A stretch of DNA of 49,978 nucleotides from Oscillospiraceae bacterium. GTDB taxonomy: Bacteria > Bacillota > Clostridia > Oscillospirales > Oscillospiraceae. Below, one piece after another: positions 42,845-49,978 of the stretch. The position numbers were made by a program, and so were the translations under genes. The stretch is from the NCBI GenBank assembly GCA_015067885.1, contig SVLO01000012.1, forward strand, positions 1 to 49,978. Direction: 5' to 3'. The notes under the pieces are model-generated. The model saw only the letters and a program-made list of their open reading frames with translations. It was not told the DNA's origin and made no database searches. The number at the start of each line of letters is the position of its first letter. The first letter of the stretch is position 1.

Positions 42845-43780
42845 TTATCTCGTCTTTTCCGCCACCCGCAGCTTGGCGCTGCGGGAACGGGGGTTTTCTG
42901 TCAACTCCTGCTGGCTGGGCAGGATGGGTTTTTTGTTTATCAGTTTCAGCTCTGGGGTCTTGCCGCACACGCAAACGGGGAAGTCGGGGGGACAGGTGCA
43001 GCCTTTGGCGAAGTCGGCCATGCCGGCCTTCACGATGCGGTCCTCCAGCGAGTGGAAGGTGATCACCGCCAAACGTCCGCCGGGGTTCAGGCGGGGGACA
43101 GCCGCGCGGATCATGCGGTCCACGGCGGTCAGCTCGTCATTGACGGCGATGCGAATGGCCTGAAAGCTGCGCTTGGCCGGGTGCTGCTTTTCTTTCAGGG
43201 CCTTGCCCGGCATAGCACCTTTAATAATGTCTACCAGCTCAAGGGTGGTTTCGATGGGCTTGACTTCTCTGTGCCGCTCGATGGCAGCGGCGATAAGGCC
43301 GGCGTAGCGCTCCTCACCGTATTGCAGCAGGATGCGCCGCAACTCGTCCCGGGACCAGGTGTTGACCACGTCGGCGGCAGTCAGCCCCTCGGATCGGTCC
43401 ATGCGCATATCCAGCGGCGCGTCGGCCATGTAGGAGAAGCCGCGGCTGCTGTCGTCCAACTGGGGGGAGGATACGCCCAAATCAAAGAGCATACCGTCCA
43501 CGCGGTCTATTCCCAGGCCATCCAAAATGGCGTCGATCTCGGCGAAGTTGCTGTGGACCAGCCGTACCCGGTCCATCCAGGGGGCCAGGCGGGTCTGCGC
43601 GGCGTCCAATGCCGCCTGGTCGCGGTCCACGCAAATCAGAGTGCCGGTGGTCAGCCGCCGGGCGATCTGGCAGGAATGACCGGCGCGGCCCAGGGTGCCG
43701 TCTAGATAGATGCCGTCGGGGCGGATGTTCAAACCGTCCAGGCACTCCTGCAGCAGGACCGAATAATGCGTAAACTCCAT
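42845..43780 (-). CDS. rsmH: 16S rRNA (cytosine1402-N4)-methyltransferase
   Basis: A 311-residue SAM-dependent enzyme that methylates C1402 of 16S rRNA at the ribosomal P site. The SAM motif is YLDGTLGRAGHS near residue 25. LFDLGVSSPQLDDSSRGFSY, split here as LFDLGVSSPQ and RGFSY, and FHSLEDRIVK are further signatures. It starts 3 bases after mraZ, the standard mraZ-rsmH-ftsL order. Confidence 0.97.
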   Translation of the reverse strand: MEFTHYSVLLQECLDGLNIRPDGIYLDGTLGRAGHSCQIARRLTTGTLICVDRDQAALDAAQTRLAPWMDRVRLVHSNFAEIDAILDGLGIDRVDGMLFDLGVSSPQLDDSSRGFSYMADAPLDMRMDRSEGLTAADVVNTWSRDELRRILLQYGEERYAGLIAAAIERHREVKPIETTLELVDIIKGAMPGKALKEKQHPAKRSFQAIRIAVNDELTAVDRMIRAAVPRLNPGGRLAVITFHSLEDRIVKAGMADFAKGCTCPPDFPVCVCGKTPELKLINKKPILPSQQELTENPRSRSAKLRVAEKTR

Positions 43781-43783
43781 AAA

Positions 43784-44203
43784 TTACAGACGCAGCTTGC
43801 GGCTGAGGGACTTCATGCGCTCCGGCGTGGCGCTGGCCACCAGCTTTTCGTTCCAGCGGGCCGCGTCCCAAATGCGGGCGGCGCCGTTGGCGCCCACGAT
43901 GACCACGTCCTTTTCCAGCTTGGCGTACTCACGCAGCAGGGGAGGAATGACGATGCGGTTTTGGCTGTCCACCGTGCAGCGGTAGGTTTGGGCGAAGAAG
44001 ACCTCCATAGCCTCGATGTCCTCTTCCTCTTCCAGGTCCTCCGCCCGGCGGCACAGGGCCTCCCAGGAGCTTTGGGGGTAGATGGTCAGGCACTGGTCCG
44101 CACCCATGGACAGGTGGAAGCAGTCGCCCAGTTCTTCTTTCAAGCGGGCCGGGATGAACAGGCGGCCCTTTCCGTCGATGGAATGTTCAAATGTTCCGGT
44201 CAC
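43784..44203 (-). CDS. mraZ: transcriptional regulator MraZ
   Basis: A 139-residue double-AbrB-fold DNA-binding protein that forms rings and represses the division and wall operon. Both half-motifs are present: HSIDGKGRLFIPARLKEELG and TVDSQNRIVIPPLLREYA. The start is GTG at 44203, 8 bases after GGAGG. An upstream in-frame ATG would run through the operator region and is unlikely. GTGGAG boxes in the leader suggest autoregulation. Confidence 0.96.
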   Translation of the reverse strand: MTGTFEHSIDGKGRLFIPARLKEELGDCFHLSMGADQCLTIYPQSSWEALCRRAEDLEEEEDIEAMEVFFAQTYRCTVDSQNRIVIPPLLREYAKLEKDVVIVGANGAARIWDAARWNEKLVASATPERMKSLSRKLRL

Positions 44204-44206
44204 GCT

Positions 44207-44262
44207 GTCCACCTCCTCCACTTTGGTGAAAAATCGGGGGAAAATGCTCCACTTTCCTCCAC
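44207..44262 (-). promoter_or_regulatory. MraZ-type operator boxes
   Basis: On the minus strand GTGGAG occurs at 44262-44257 and again at 44252-44247, exactly ten bases apart, and once more at 44221-44216. GTGGAC follows at 44212-44207. MraZ is known to bind direct repeats spaced one helical turn apart just upstream of its own gene. The two upstream boxes fit that layout; the lower pair overlaps the ribosome site. Confidence 0.6.
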
Positions 44263-44270
44263 ATGTATTT

Positions 44271-44299
44271 AGTATAAGAGGTTGACCATAAAATTGCAA
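44271..44299 (-). promoter_or_regulatory. promoter of the mraZ division and wall operon
   Basis: On the minus strand TTGCAA (44299-44294), a 17-base spacer and TATACT (44276-44271). The first MraZ box begins 8 bases downstream of the -10. Confidence 0.75.
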
Positions 44300-44334
44300 G
44301 AGTTTTTTATGCATTTTTTAGAATTTTTTTGAAG

Positions 44335-44372
44335 AAAAAAACCGTGGATTTCCTTTGAAATCCACGGTTTTG
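44335..44372. terminator. bidirectional terminator after gatB
   Basis: AAAACCGTGGATTTC pairs with GAAATCCACGGTTTT around CTTTT. It ends the gatB transcript before the mraZ promoter. Confidence 0.9.
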
Positions 44373-44472
44373 GGAATTAAAACAAATGTTCGATGTTTGG
44401 GGATAGGGCGATTTTTGGTGAAAACGACAAGGTGTTGTTGCAAAACAAAAAATCGACACAATATCTTGTGTT

Positions 44473-45897
44473 TCAACTTGATTTTTTCCGCTCCAACAAC
44501 TGTCGAACGATTTCGTTGACAAGGGCGGGGGGCGCTTTCCCGCCAAGGGCGCGCATGGCCTGACCCATGAGAAAACCAACGGCTTTCTCTTTACCGGCAA
44601 GCCAATCGGTTACCGATTGGGGATTTTGGGCCAAGACGTCCTCCACAATGGCAGTCACCTGCTCCACGTCGCCGGTCTGCTCCAAATGATGGGTACGGAC
44701 GTATTCCGCCGGGTCGCCGCCGGTAAATACGGCGTCAAAGACCTCCACCGCCGTGTTGCGGTTGATGGTGCCATTCGACACCAGGGCGATAAGGTCAGCC
44801 AATGCCCGGGCGGGCATGGGAATTTCCTCCACTCCCAGGTCGTCGGCGCTGAGTCGGCGCAGTACCTGGCCCATGATCCAGTTGGCCGCCTGTTTGGGCG
44901 GGGCGCCCAGGGCCACCACTTGCTCGAAGAACGCCGCCAGGGCGGGGTGGGTGGTGAGGGTGGCGCAGTCGTAGTCCCCCAGTTGCCAGTCCCGGGCATA
45001 GCGCCGGCGTTTTTCGTGGGCCAGCTCCGGCTGTTCCCGGCGCAGGCGGTCAAGCTGTTGGTCGCCAATGACCAGTGGGGGCAGGTCCGGGTCGGGGAAG
45101 TAGCGGTAGTCGCCCACCTGCTCCTTGTCCCGCATAGGGACGGTGCGGCGGGTATCCTCGTCCCAGCGGCAGGTCTGACAGCGCACCTGTCCGCCGGACT
45201 CCAAAATGGCGATCTGCCGCTGGGCCTCGTACTGGCAGGCAAGGCGCACGGCCCGCAGGGAACCCAGGTTTTTCAGCTCTGTCCGGGTACCCAGCTCGTC
45301 GCTGCCTGCCGGGCGGACGGACAGATTGACGTCGCAGCGCAGAGAACCCTGCTCCATGCGGCAGTCGGACACGCCCAAATACTGCAGGATGGAGCGCAGT
45401 TGCTCCAAATAGGCCGCGGCCTCGTCACCATTGGAAAAATCGGGGGCGGTGACGATTTCGATGAGGGGAATGCCGCAGCGGTTATAGTCGATGGCGGTGC
45501 GGTCCTCCCGGTGGTGCAGCTTGCCCGCGTCCTCCTCCAAATGCATTTCATGGATACCCACCCGCTTGCCCCCGGGCAGCTCCACATATCCGTCCCGGGC
45601 AAGGGGAGCGTAAAGCTGGCTGATCTGATAGGCCTTGGGCAGGTCGGGGTAGAAGTAGTTTTTTCGGTCAAACCGGCTGATGGGGGTGACGGTGCAGTTC
45701 AGGGCCAGGGCTGCTTTCAGGGCCAGCTCCACCGCCGCCTCGTTCAGCACAGGCAGACTGCCGGGCAGGCCCAGGCAAACCGGGCAGCACAGGGAGTTGG
45801 GTGGTGCGCCGAAGGTGGTGGAGCAGCCGCAGAAGATCTTGCTGCGGGTGGCCAGCTCCACGTGGGTCTCCAGCCCGATGACGATGTCCCAGTTCAT
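44473..45897 (-). CDS. gatB: Asp-tRNA(Asn)/Glu-tRNA(Gln) amidotransferase subunit B
   Basis: A 474-residue GatB that binds the mischarged tRNA and activates it for amidation. Zinc-site cysteines are 23, 25, 38 and 41 (FCGC and CPVC). LHHREDRTAIDYNRCGIPLIE is the kinase-like core (given here as HREDRTAIDYNR and GIPLIE). The C-terminal YqeY-like tRNA domain ends LLERKKSS. It overlaps gatA by four bases and is the last gene of gatCAB. Confidence 0.97.
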   Translation of the reverse strand: MNWDIVIGLETHVELATRSKIFCGCSTTFGAPPNSLCCPVCLGLPGSLPVLNEAAVELALKAALALNCTVTPISRFDRKNYFYPDLPKAYQISQLYAPLARDGYVELPGGKRVGIHEMHLEEDAGKLHHREDRTAIDYNRCGIPLIEIVTAPDFSNGDEAAAYLEQLRSILQYLGVSDCRMEQGSLRCDVNLSVRPAGSDELGTRTELKNLGSLRAVRLACQYEAQRQIAILESGGQVRCQTCRWDEDTRRTVPMRDKEQVGDYRYFPDPDLPPLVIGDQQLDRLRREQPELAHEKRRRYARDWQLGDYDCATLTTHPALAAFFEQVVALGAPPKQAANWIMGQVLRRLSADDLGVEEIPMPARALADLIALVSNGTINRNTAVEVFDAVFTGGDPAEYVRTHHLEQTGDVEQVTAIVEDVLAQNPQSVTDWLAGKEKAVGFLMGQAMRALGGKAPPALVNEIVRQLLERKKSS

Positions 45898-47345
45898 GTC
45901 GTGCCACCTCCCAAACCGAAGATGGGGGGGCGGCGGCGATGCCAGTGTGTATCCTGCTGAAAGGCAAACGCAGCGTTCAGCACCGTACCGTCACCCATAG
46001 GGGGGGCGAGAAGCTGGGCGCCTATGGGCAACCCTTCCTGCCGTATGCCGCAGGGCATGGACAGGGCGGGTAGACCGGCCAAATTGGCGCAGGCCACATA
46101 GCGGTCCTCCTGGTACAGGGCGACGGGGTTGTTGCTCTCCTGACCCAGTTTTGGGGGTGGGCCGGGCATGACCGGGGTCAGCAGGAGGTCAAATTCCTGC
46201 CACAGAGAGCGGAAGGTGTCCTCCGCCTGATGGAGGACAGACAGTGCTTTTTTGTAGTAAGTTTCGTAGTTGTCGCCGCTGAGCAGATGGGTGCCAAGCA
46301 GAATGCGCCGCTTGACCTCCCGGCCAAAGCCGAGAGAACGGCTGTGGACAAACTGCTCCTGCACGTTGCTGCCTTCGCATCCACGGCAACCGAAGCGCAC
46401 GCCGTCGTACCGGGCCAGGTTGGAGCTGGCCTGAGTGCAGGCCAGGACGTAGTAGGCGTGGACAGCGTGTTCCAGACCGGCGGCGTGACACAGCGCCACT
46501 GTCGCGCCTCGCTGGCGCAGCACGTCGGCGCAGTCCGAAATAGCTTGGCGGGTAGGCTCGTCCACCCGCTGGTCAAAATACACGTCGGGGATGCCGATAC
46601 GGATGCCCCGCAGGTCGCCGGTCAGTTGGCCGGACAGGGGGGCGTAGGGGCCGGGACGGCTGGTGCTGTCCCGGTCGTCGTGGCCCCGGATGAGGTCCAG
46701 TATGGCGGCGCAGTCTGCCGCATCCCGGGCTATGGGGCCGATTTGATCAAAGGAGGAGGCGTAAGACACCAGGCCGTACCGGGACACGGTACCGTAGGTG
46801 GGTTTCATGCCCGTCACGCCGCAGCAGGCGGCGGGATGACGGATGGAACCGCCGGTGTCCGAGCCAAGGGCATACCAAACCTGACCCGAGGCCACGGCCA
46901 CGGCGCTGCCGCCGGAGGAGCCGCCGGGGCTGTATGCCAAATTCCAGGGGTTCTTTACAGGGCCGAAGTAAGAGGTTTCGGAGGTAGAGCCGATGGCAAA
47001 TTCGTCCAGATTGGTTTTGCCCACGCAGAAGGCCCCGGCAGAAAGCAGCCTTTCCACCGCCGTGGCGGTGTAGGGGGGGATAAAATGCTCCAGCATACGG
47101 CTGGCGCAGGTGGTGCGGGAGCGGGCCATGCAGATGTTGTCCTTCACCGCCATGGGTACGCCGGACAGGGGGGAGTTGACAACGTCGGGCTGGGCGGCAG
47201 AAGTCAGGGAAATAAAGCTGTTGAGCTGCGGATTTTGGGCGGTACAGACAGCGAAGGCGGCGTGTATGGCGTCGTCCCGGCGCACCTCGCCCCGGGCGAT
47301 GGCTCCGGCCAATTCCAGGGCGGTCAAATCAAACAAACGGTTCAT
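45894..47345 (-). CDS. gatA: Asp-tRNA(Asn)/Glu-tRNA(Gln) amidotransferase subunit A
   Basis: A 483-residue amidase that releases ammonia from glutamine. The Ser-cisSer-Lys triad is Lys68 (MAVKDN), Ser143 (GGSSGGS) and Ser167 (GSDTGGSIRHPA), with the expected 24-residue spacing. It passes ammonia to GatB. The gene follows gatC by nine bases. Together these genes imply that Gln-tRNA or Asn-tRNA is made indirectly in this organism. Confidence 0.98.
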   Translation of the reverse strand: MNRLFDLTALELAGAIARGEVRRDDAIHAAFAVCTAQNPQLNSFISLTSAAQPDVVNSPLSGVPMAVKDNICMARSRTTCASRMLEHFIPPYTATAVERLLSAGAFCVGKTNLDEFAIGSTSETSYFGPVKNPWNLAYSPGGSSGGSAVAVASGQVWYALGSDTGGSIRHPAACCGVTGMKPTYGTVSRYGLVSYASSFDQIGPIARDAADCAAILDLIRGHDDRDSTSRPGPYAPLSGQLTGDLRGIRIGIPDVYFDQRVDEPTRQAISDCADVLRQRGATVALCHAAGLEHAVHAYYVLACTQASSNLARYDGVRFGCRGCEGSNVQEQFVHSRSLGFGREVKRRILLGTHLLSGDNYETYYKKALSVLHQAEDTFRSLWQEFDLLLTPVMPGPPPKLGQESNNPVALYQEDRYVACANLAGLPALSMPCGIRQEGLPIGAQLLAPPMGDGTVLNAAFAFQQDTHWHRRRPPIFGLGGGTT

Positions 47346-47354
47346 GTGCGTACC

Positions 47355-47630
47355 TCACTCCACCGTCCGGGGGACGAGGAAATACTCCCCATCCGTGTCC
47401 GGGGCGTTGGCCAGCGCGGCGGCGCGGTCGGTAGAGGCCAGCACTTCGTCCCCGCGCAGAGGACAGCCAGTCGCGGCCGGTGGCGCGGAGAGATCGGGAC
47501 AGGCGCGCAGAACGTCCAAACAGGACAACACTGCATTCATTTGGTCGGCCAGTTCCGTGCGGTCGGTGCCGGTCAATTCCAGGGCGGCCTGCCGCTCCAG
47601 ACGGATCATGGCTTTGGTGTCGATGGTCAC
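47355..47630 (-). CDS. gatC: Asp-tRNA(Asn)/Glu-tRNA(Gln) amidotransferase subunit C
   Basis: A 91-residue helical subunit that holds GatA and GatB together. The family pattern is seen in MIRLERQAALEL, DQMNAVLSCLDVLRA and LRGDEVLASTDRAAALANAP, ending DGEYFLVPRTVE. It is the first gene of the gatCAB set, 30 bases downstream of rsmI. Confidence 0.93.
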   Translation of the reverse strand: MTIDTKAMIRLERQAALELTGTDRTELADQMNAVLSCLDVLRACPDLSAPPAATGCPLRGDEVLASTDRAAALANAPDTDGEYFLVPRTVE

Positions 47631-47660
47631 GGGGCCACCTCCTTCGTGTTGGTTATAACT

Positions 47661-48491
47661 TTACCGGCCAAGGGCCAAATCATACAGCTCGTTTTTGGAA
47701 AGGGACAGCTCCCCGGCGGCCTGACGGACCGCGTCCTTCAGTGAAGCACCCTGCGCGCGCAGCTGCTCCACCCGGGCAAGGCCGTCCTCCAGCGTGGCGG
47801 CACATTCGGCGATTTCCTCCGCGCCCCGGACCACCAACACGAACTCGCCCTTAGGGGCAACCTCATTGTAAAGGGAAACTGCCTTGCAGAGTGTGGTGCG
47901 GATAATTTCCTCGTGGAGCTTGGAAAGCTCCCGGCAAAGGGAGATGGGGCGGTCGGGGCCGAAGGTGTCGCACAGATCGGACAGGGTAGCAGCCAGCTTG
48001 TGGGGCGCCTCGTAAAAGACCATGGTGCGTACCTCGCCCCGCAGGCTGTCCAAATGGGCCCGGCGGTTCTTTTTGTTCATGGGCAGGAAACCCTCAAAGG
48101 TGAACCGGTCGGTGGGCTGGCCGGAGGCGGCCAGGGCGGTGATCATGGCGCAGGGGCCGGGGATGGCCACTACGGTAATGTCGTTTTGGGCGCACAGGGC
48201 CACCAGCTCCTGCCCCGGGTCGGAGATGGCGGGGGTGCCGGCGTCGCTGACCAGGGCGCAGGTCTCGCCGGCCAAAATGCGGTTCAGAATGGCCTGGCCG
48301 CCCGCCTGGGTGGTGTGGCGGTGGTAGGACACCAGCGGCTTTTTCAACCCAAGGTGGTTGAGCAGCTTTAAGGATACCCGGGTGTCCTCAGCGGCGATGA
48401 AGTCCGCCTGGGCCAGGGTTTCCGCCATGCGGGGAGAGATGTCCCCCAGGTTGCCGATGGGGGTGGGGACGAGATATAAAATTCCGGCCAT
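47661..48491 (-). CDS. rsmI: 16S rRNA (cytidine1402-2'-O)-methyltransferase
   Basis: A 276-residue tetrapyrrole-methylase-fold enzyme that methylates the 2'-O of C1402 in 16S rRNA, the same base modified by RsmH, also encoded here. Signatures are VPTPIGNLGDIS (8-19), AAEDTRVSLKLL and VSDAGTPAISDPG. Length matches the family. It lies 24 bases after ribU and 30 before gatC, with no terminator seen in either gap. Confidence 0.96.
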   Translation of the reverse strand: MAGILYLVPTPIGNLGDISPRMAETLAQADFIAAEDTRVSLKLLNHLGLKKPLVSYHRHTTQAGGQAILNRILAGETCALVSDAGTPAISDPGQELVALCAQNDITVVAIPGPCAMITALAASGQPTDRFTFEGFLPMNKKNRRAHLDSLRGEVRTMVFYEAPHKLAATLSDLCDTFGPDRPISLCRELSKLHEEIIRTTLCKAVSLYNEVAPKGEFVLVVRGAEEIAECAATLEDGLARVEQLRAQGASLKDAVRQAAGELSLSKNELYDLALGR

Positions 48492-48515
48492 AAGCGACTC
48501 CTTTCGTGCAGGGGG

Positions 48516-49139
48516 TTACGTTTTGTGGATGCTGCGCAAGGCGGTGACCAGCGGTTTGTAAACAGGAAGCGTAATGATAACCAAGATAACCGACTTGAGC
48601 AAATTAAACGGACAGAAAGCGTACAAAATCAGGGTAAACCGATCTTTGATTGCGGGGATCACATCGGAACTCATCCCCAAAATCATCTCTTCGCTCCAGT
48701 CCATTGCCAGGCCGTACAGGGGGATGGTGATAAAATAATTGACAATGCCGCCGGCAACGATCATAGTCAGGCTGCCAAGGAGGAGAGAGATGACGGCACC
48801 GGACTTTGTCTTGTGATACTTGTAGTACAGTCCTGCCGCGCCGACGAAAGCCGCGCCGACGATAAAGTTTGCCAAATCACCTACGCCACCGGTCGCACCA
48901 ATGCCGCCGGTCACCAGGTGGAGCAGGCATTTGACCAGTTGGATTAAAACGCCTGCCAGGGGACCCATGGCGAAGGAACCCATCAGAGGGACCAAATCGG
49001 AGAAGTCCAGTTGCAAAAACGACGGGAAGAAGGGAAGAGGGAACTCCAACAGCATCACCACACGGGCCACCGCCCCGAGGATCGCCACCTTTACCAGATA
49101 GTTGACATTGAAAATCGTTTTCTGTTTGGTTTGGGACAT
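48516..49139 (-). CDS. ribU: riboflavin ECF transporter substrate-binding protein RibU
   Basis: A 207-residue S-component of an ECF transporter, with about six membrane spans. VKVAILGAVARVVMLLEFPL starts the first span, and FLQLDFSDLVPLMGSFAMGP is the riboflavin-binding family segment. AAGGAG lies 8 bases before the ATG at 49139. The FMN riboswitch directly upstream supports riboflavin as the substrate. The shared energising module (EcfA, EcfA', EcfT) is not in the window. Confidence 0.95.
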   Translation of the reverse strand: MSQTKQKTIFNVNYLVKVAILGAVARVVMLLEFPLPFFPSFLQLDFSDLVPLMGSFAMGPLAGVLIQLVKCLLHLVTGGIGATGGVGDLANFIVGAAFVGAAGLYYKYHKTKSGAVISLLLGSLTMIVAGGIVNYFITIPLYGLAMDWSEEMILGMSSDVIPAIKDRFTLILYAFCPFNLLKSVILVIITLPVYKPLVTALRSIHKT

Positions 49140-49229
49140 AAAAAACACTCCTTCAAATGGGTTTGACAGCCGCAAGACGAAGTGCCTTCCGGTCGTCAGA
49201 CCAAAGTGAGGAGCGCGTGTTTGCACACA

Positions 49230-49343
49230 TCTTCTTCCATCCGGACTATACCGTTGGTCCCGGAGTCGCACCGGGTCAGCGGGCGCTGTGCGCCCGGTCG
49301 CGGACTGTACCGCCAGTGGGGAGTTTCACCCCGCCCTGAAGAC
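49230..49343 (-). promoter_or_regulatory. FMN riboswitch (RFN element)
   Basis: On the minus strand the leader reads CTTCAGGGCGGGGTGAAACT, then CCCCACTGGCGGTACAGTCC, a variable hairpin, GACTCCGGGACC and ACGGTATAGTCCGGATGGAA, ending in GAAG. These are the ordered conserved segments of the FMN aptamer. FMN binding shuts off the ribU transcript or its translation. I see no clear T-run terminator between the aptamer and ribU, so control may be translational. Confidence 0.96.
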
Positions 49344-49364
49344 ATTCATCCAGTTGTCAAAAGC

Positions 49365-49393
49365 ATTATACGCCCCGGGGGCGGCGATTGCAA
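49365..49393 (-). promoter_or_regulatory. promoter of the ribU transcript
   Basis: On the minus strand TTGCAA (49393-49388), a 17-base spacer and TATAAT (49370-49365), just upstream of the FMN aptamer. Confidence 0.75.
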
Positions 49394-49412
49394 CCCCCGG
49401 GGCAAATTTCCG

Positions 49413-49805
49413 TCAATTCAGGGCGGCGGGACCGAAGGCGTGGGGCAGCAGGGCGTCCAGAGTGGCAGCCTCGAACTGCCCGTCCTGCCGTACTGCCAGC
49501 ACCCGCAGCCCGGGGGCGAACTCACAGAGCATCTGCCGGCAGCTTCCGCAGGGCCAGCAGAAGTCCTCACCACTGCCGGCGATGGCGATGGCGGCAAAAT
49601 CCCGGTATCCCTCGCTGACGGCCTTGACCAGGGCCACCCGCTCGGCGCAGATGGTGGAGCCGTAGGCGGCGTTTTCCACGTTGCAGCCGGTGAACACGGT
49701 GCCGTCGGCGCACAGCAGAGCGGCCCCAACCTTGAAATTGGAGTAGGGGGTGTAGGCGTGATTGCGGGCGTCAAGGGCCAAATCGGACAGTTGGCGGTCG
49801 GTCAT
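49413..49805 (-). CDS. cdd: cytidine deaminase
   Basis: A 130-residue zinc enzyme that deaminates cytidine and deoxycytidine in pyrimidine salvage. The zinc and catalytic residues are Cys53-Ala-Glu55 (TICAERVAL) and Cys86/Cys89 (PCGSC). The N-terminal YTPYSNFKVGAAL motif binds the nucleoside. I chose the ATG at 49805 because AAAGGAG lies 8 bases upstream; an ATG two codons earlier is too close to it. Confidence 0.96.
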   Translation of the reverse strand: MTDRQLSDLALDARNHAYTPYSNFKVGAALLCADGTVFTGCNVENAAYGSTICAERVALVKAVSEGYRDFAAIAIAGSGEDFCWPCGSCRQMLCEFAPGLRVLAVRQDGQFEAATLDALLPHAFGPAALN

Positions 49806-49826
49806 GTTCATCACTCCTTTGCCCAT

Positions 49827-49855
49827 AGTTTACCACGAAATGAGAAGGCAGACAA
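49827..49855 (-). promoter_or_regulatory. promoter of cdd
   Basis: On the minus strand TTGTCT (49855-49850), a 17-base spacer and TAAACT (49832-49827). Confidence 0.55.
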
Positions 49856-49890
49856 TAAAAAATGTCCCACCCGGATGGGTGGGACATTTT
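49855..49890 (-). terminator. terminator after rplL
   Basis: AATGTCCCACCC (49861-49872) pairs with GGGTGGGACATT (49877-49888), with a long T-run on the minus strand. Confidence 0.9.
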
Positions 49891-49912
49891 CTATTCTCTG
49901 TGAAGTGGTGAA

Positions 49913-49978
49913 TTACTTCAGCTCGACCTTGGCGCCGACCTCTTCCAGCTTGGCCTTCAGAGCCTCGGCATCCTCCTT
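49913..49978 (-). CDS. rplL: ribosomal protein L7/L12, C-terminal fragment
   Basis: The last 21 codons of a gene that enters from the right edge: EDAEALKAKLEEVGAKVELK before the stop. This is the conserved C-terminal end of L7/L12, the stalk protein that recruits translation factors. A terminator follows. The rest, and presumably rplJ, lie beyond the window. Confidence 0.9.
   Translation of the reverse strand, partial: KEDAEALKAKLEEVGAKVELK

Overview
The window is about 50 kb of GC-rich DNA from a spore-forming Gram-positive bacterium, most likely a clostridial member of the Oscillospirales (inference). The evidence is spoIIE, spmA/spmB, a SpoVD-type PBP, an AbrB/SpoVT-type regulator, a large Bacillus-type SRP RNA, a CIRCE operator, GatCAB and a class 1B pyrD/pyrK pair. 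It looks like ordinary chromosome. There is no CRISPR array, prophage or intact insertion sequence.

Left arm (1-7.2 kb): a truncated P-loop kinase lies next to an AT-rich edge, then a minus-strand block (trmO, an isoprenylcysteine methyltransferase-like protein, ybaB, dnaX, SRP RNA). tRNA-Thr and tRNA-Tyr follow, then a 400-bp repeat-bearing gap, a small membrane protein under a perfect consensus promoter, a DUF2752 protein and a MATE transporter.

Middle (7.2-25.5 kb): spoIIE has a Spo0A-type promoter layout. A MITE-like inverted repeat and an orphan membrane protein come next. fhs sits behind a ZTP riboswitch with an overlapping terminator, and an AbrB-family regulator is divergent from spmAB. 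Then come nnrD, a lipoprotein, alr and ndoA, where a structured non-coding gap replaces the usual antitoxin. The pyrC-pyrF-pyrK-pyrD operon, a histidine phosphatase-GNAT fusion and a YgiQ-type radical SAM protein follow.

Metal and stress block (25.5-33.1 kb): a small lipoprotein, a ZnuABC-type zinc importer, a CDF metal exporter ending in ten histidines, a divergent TetR regulator with a palindromic operator, and clpB behind a promoter with a perfect CIRCE element.

Division and wall cluster (33.1-44.3 kb, minus strand): mraZ, rsmH, ftsL, a SpoVD-like PBP, a MurE-like protein that has lost key catalytic motifs, mraY, ftsW/spoVE, murG, ftsQ, then ftsZ from its own promoter. murC, murD, murF, murB and ftsA are absent from the cluster. 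The degenerate MurE-like gene at the position normally held by murE is the most unusual coding feature here.

Right end (44.4-50 kb, minus strand): an FMN riboswitch and ribU head a tightly spaced run of rsmI and gatCAB. Upstream lie cdd and the 3' end of rplL.
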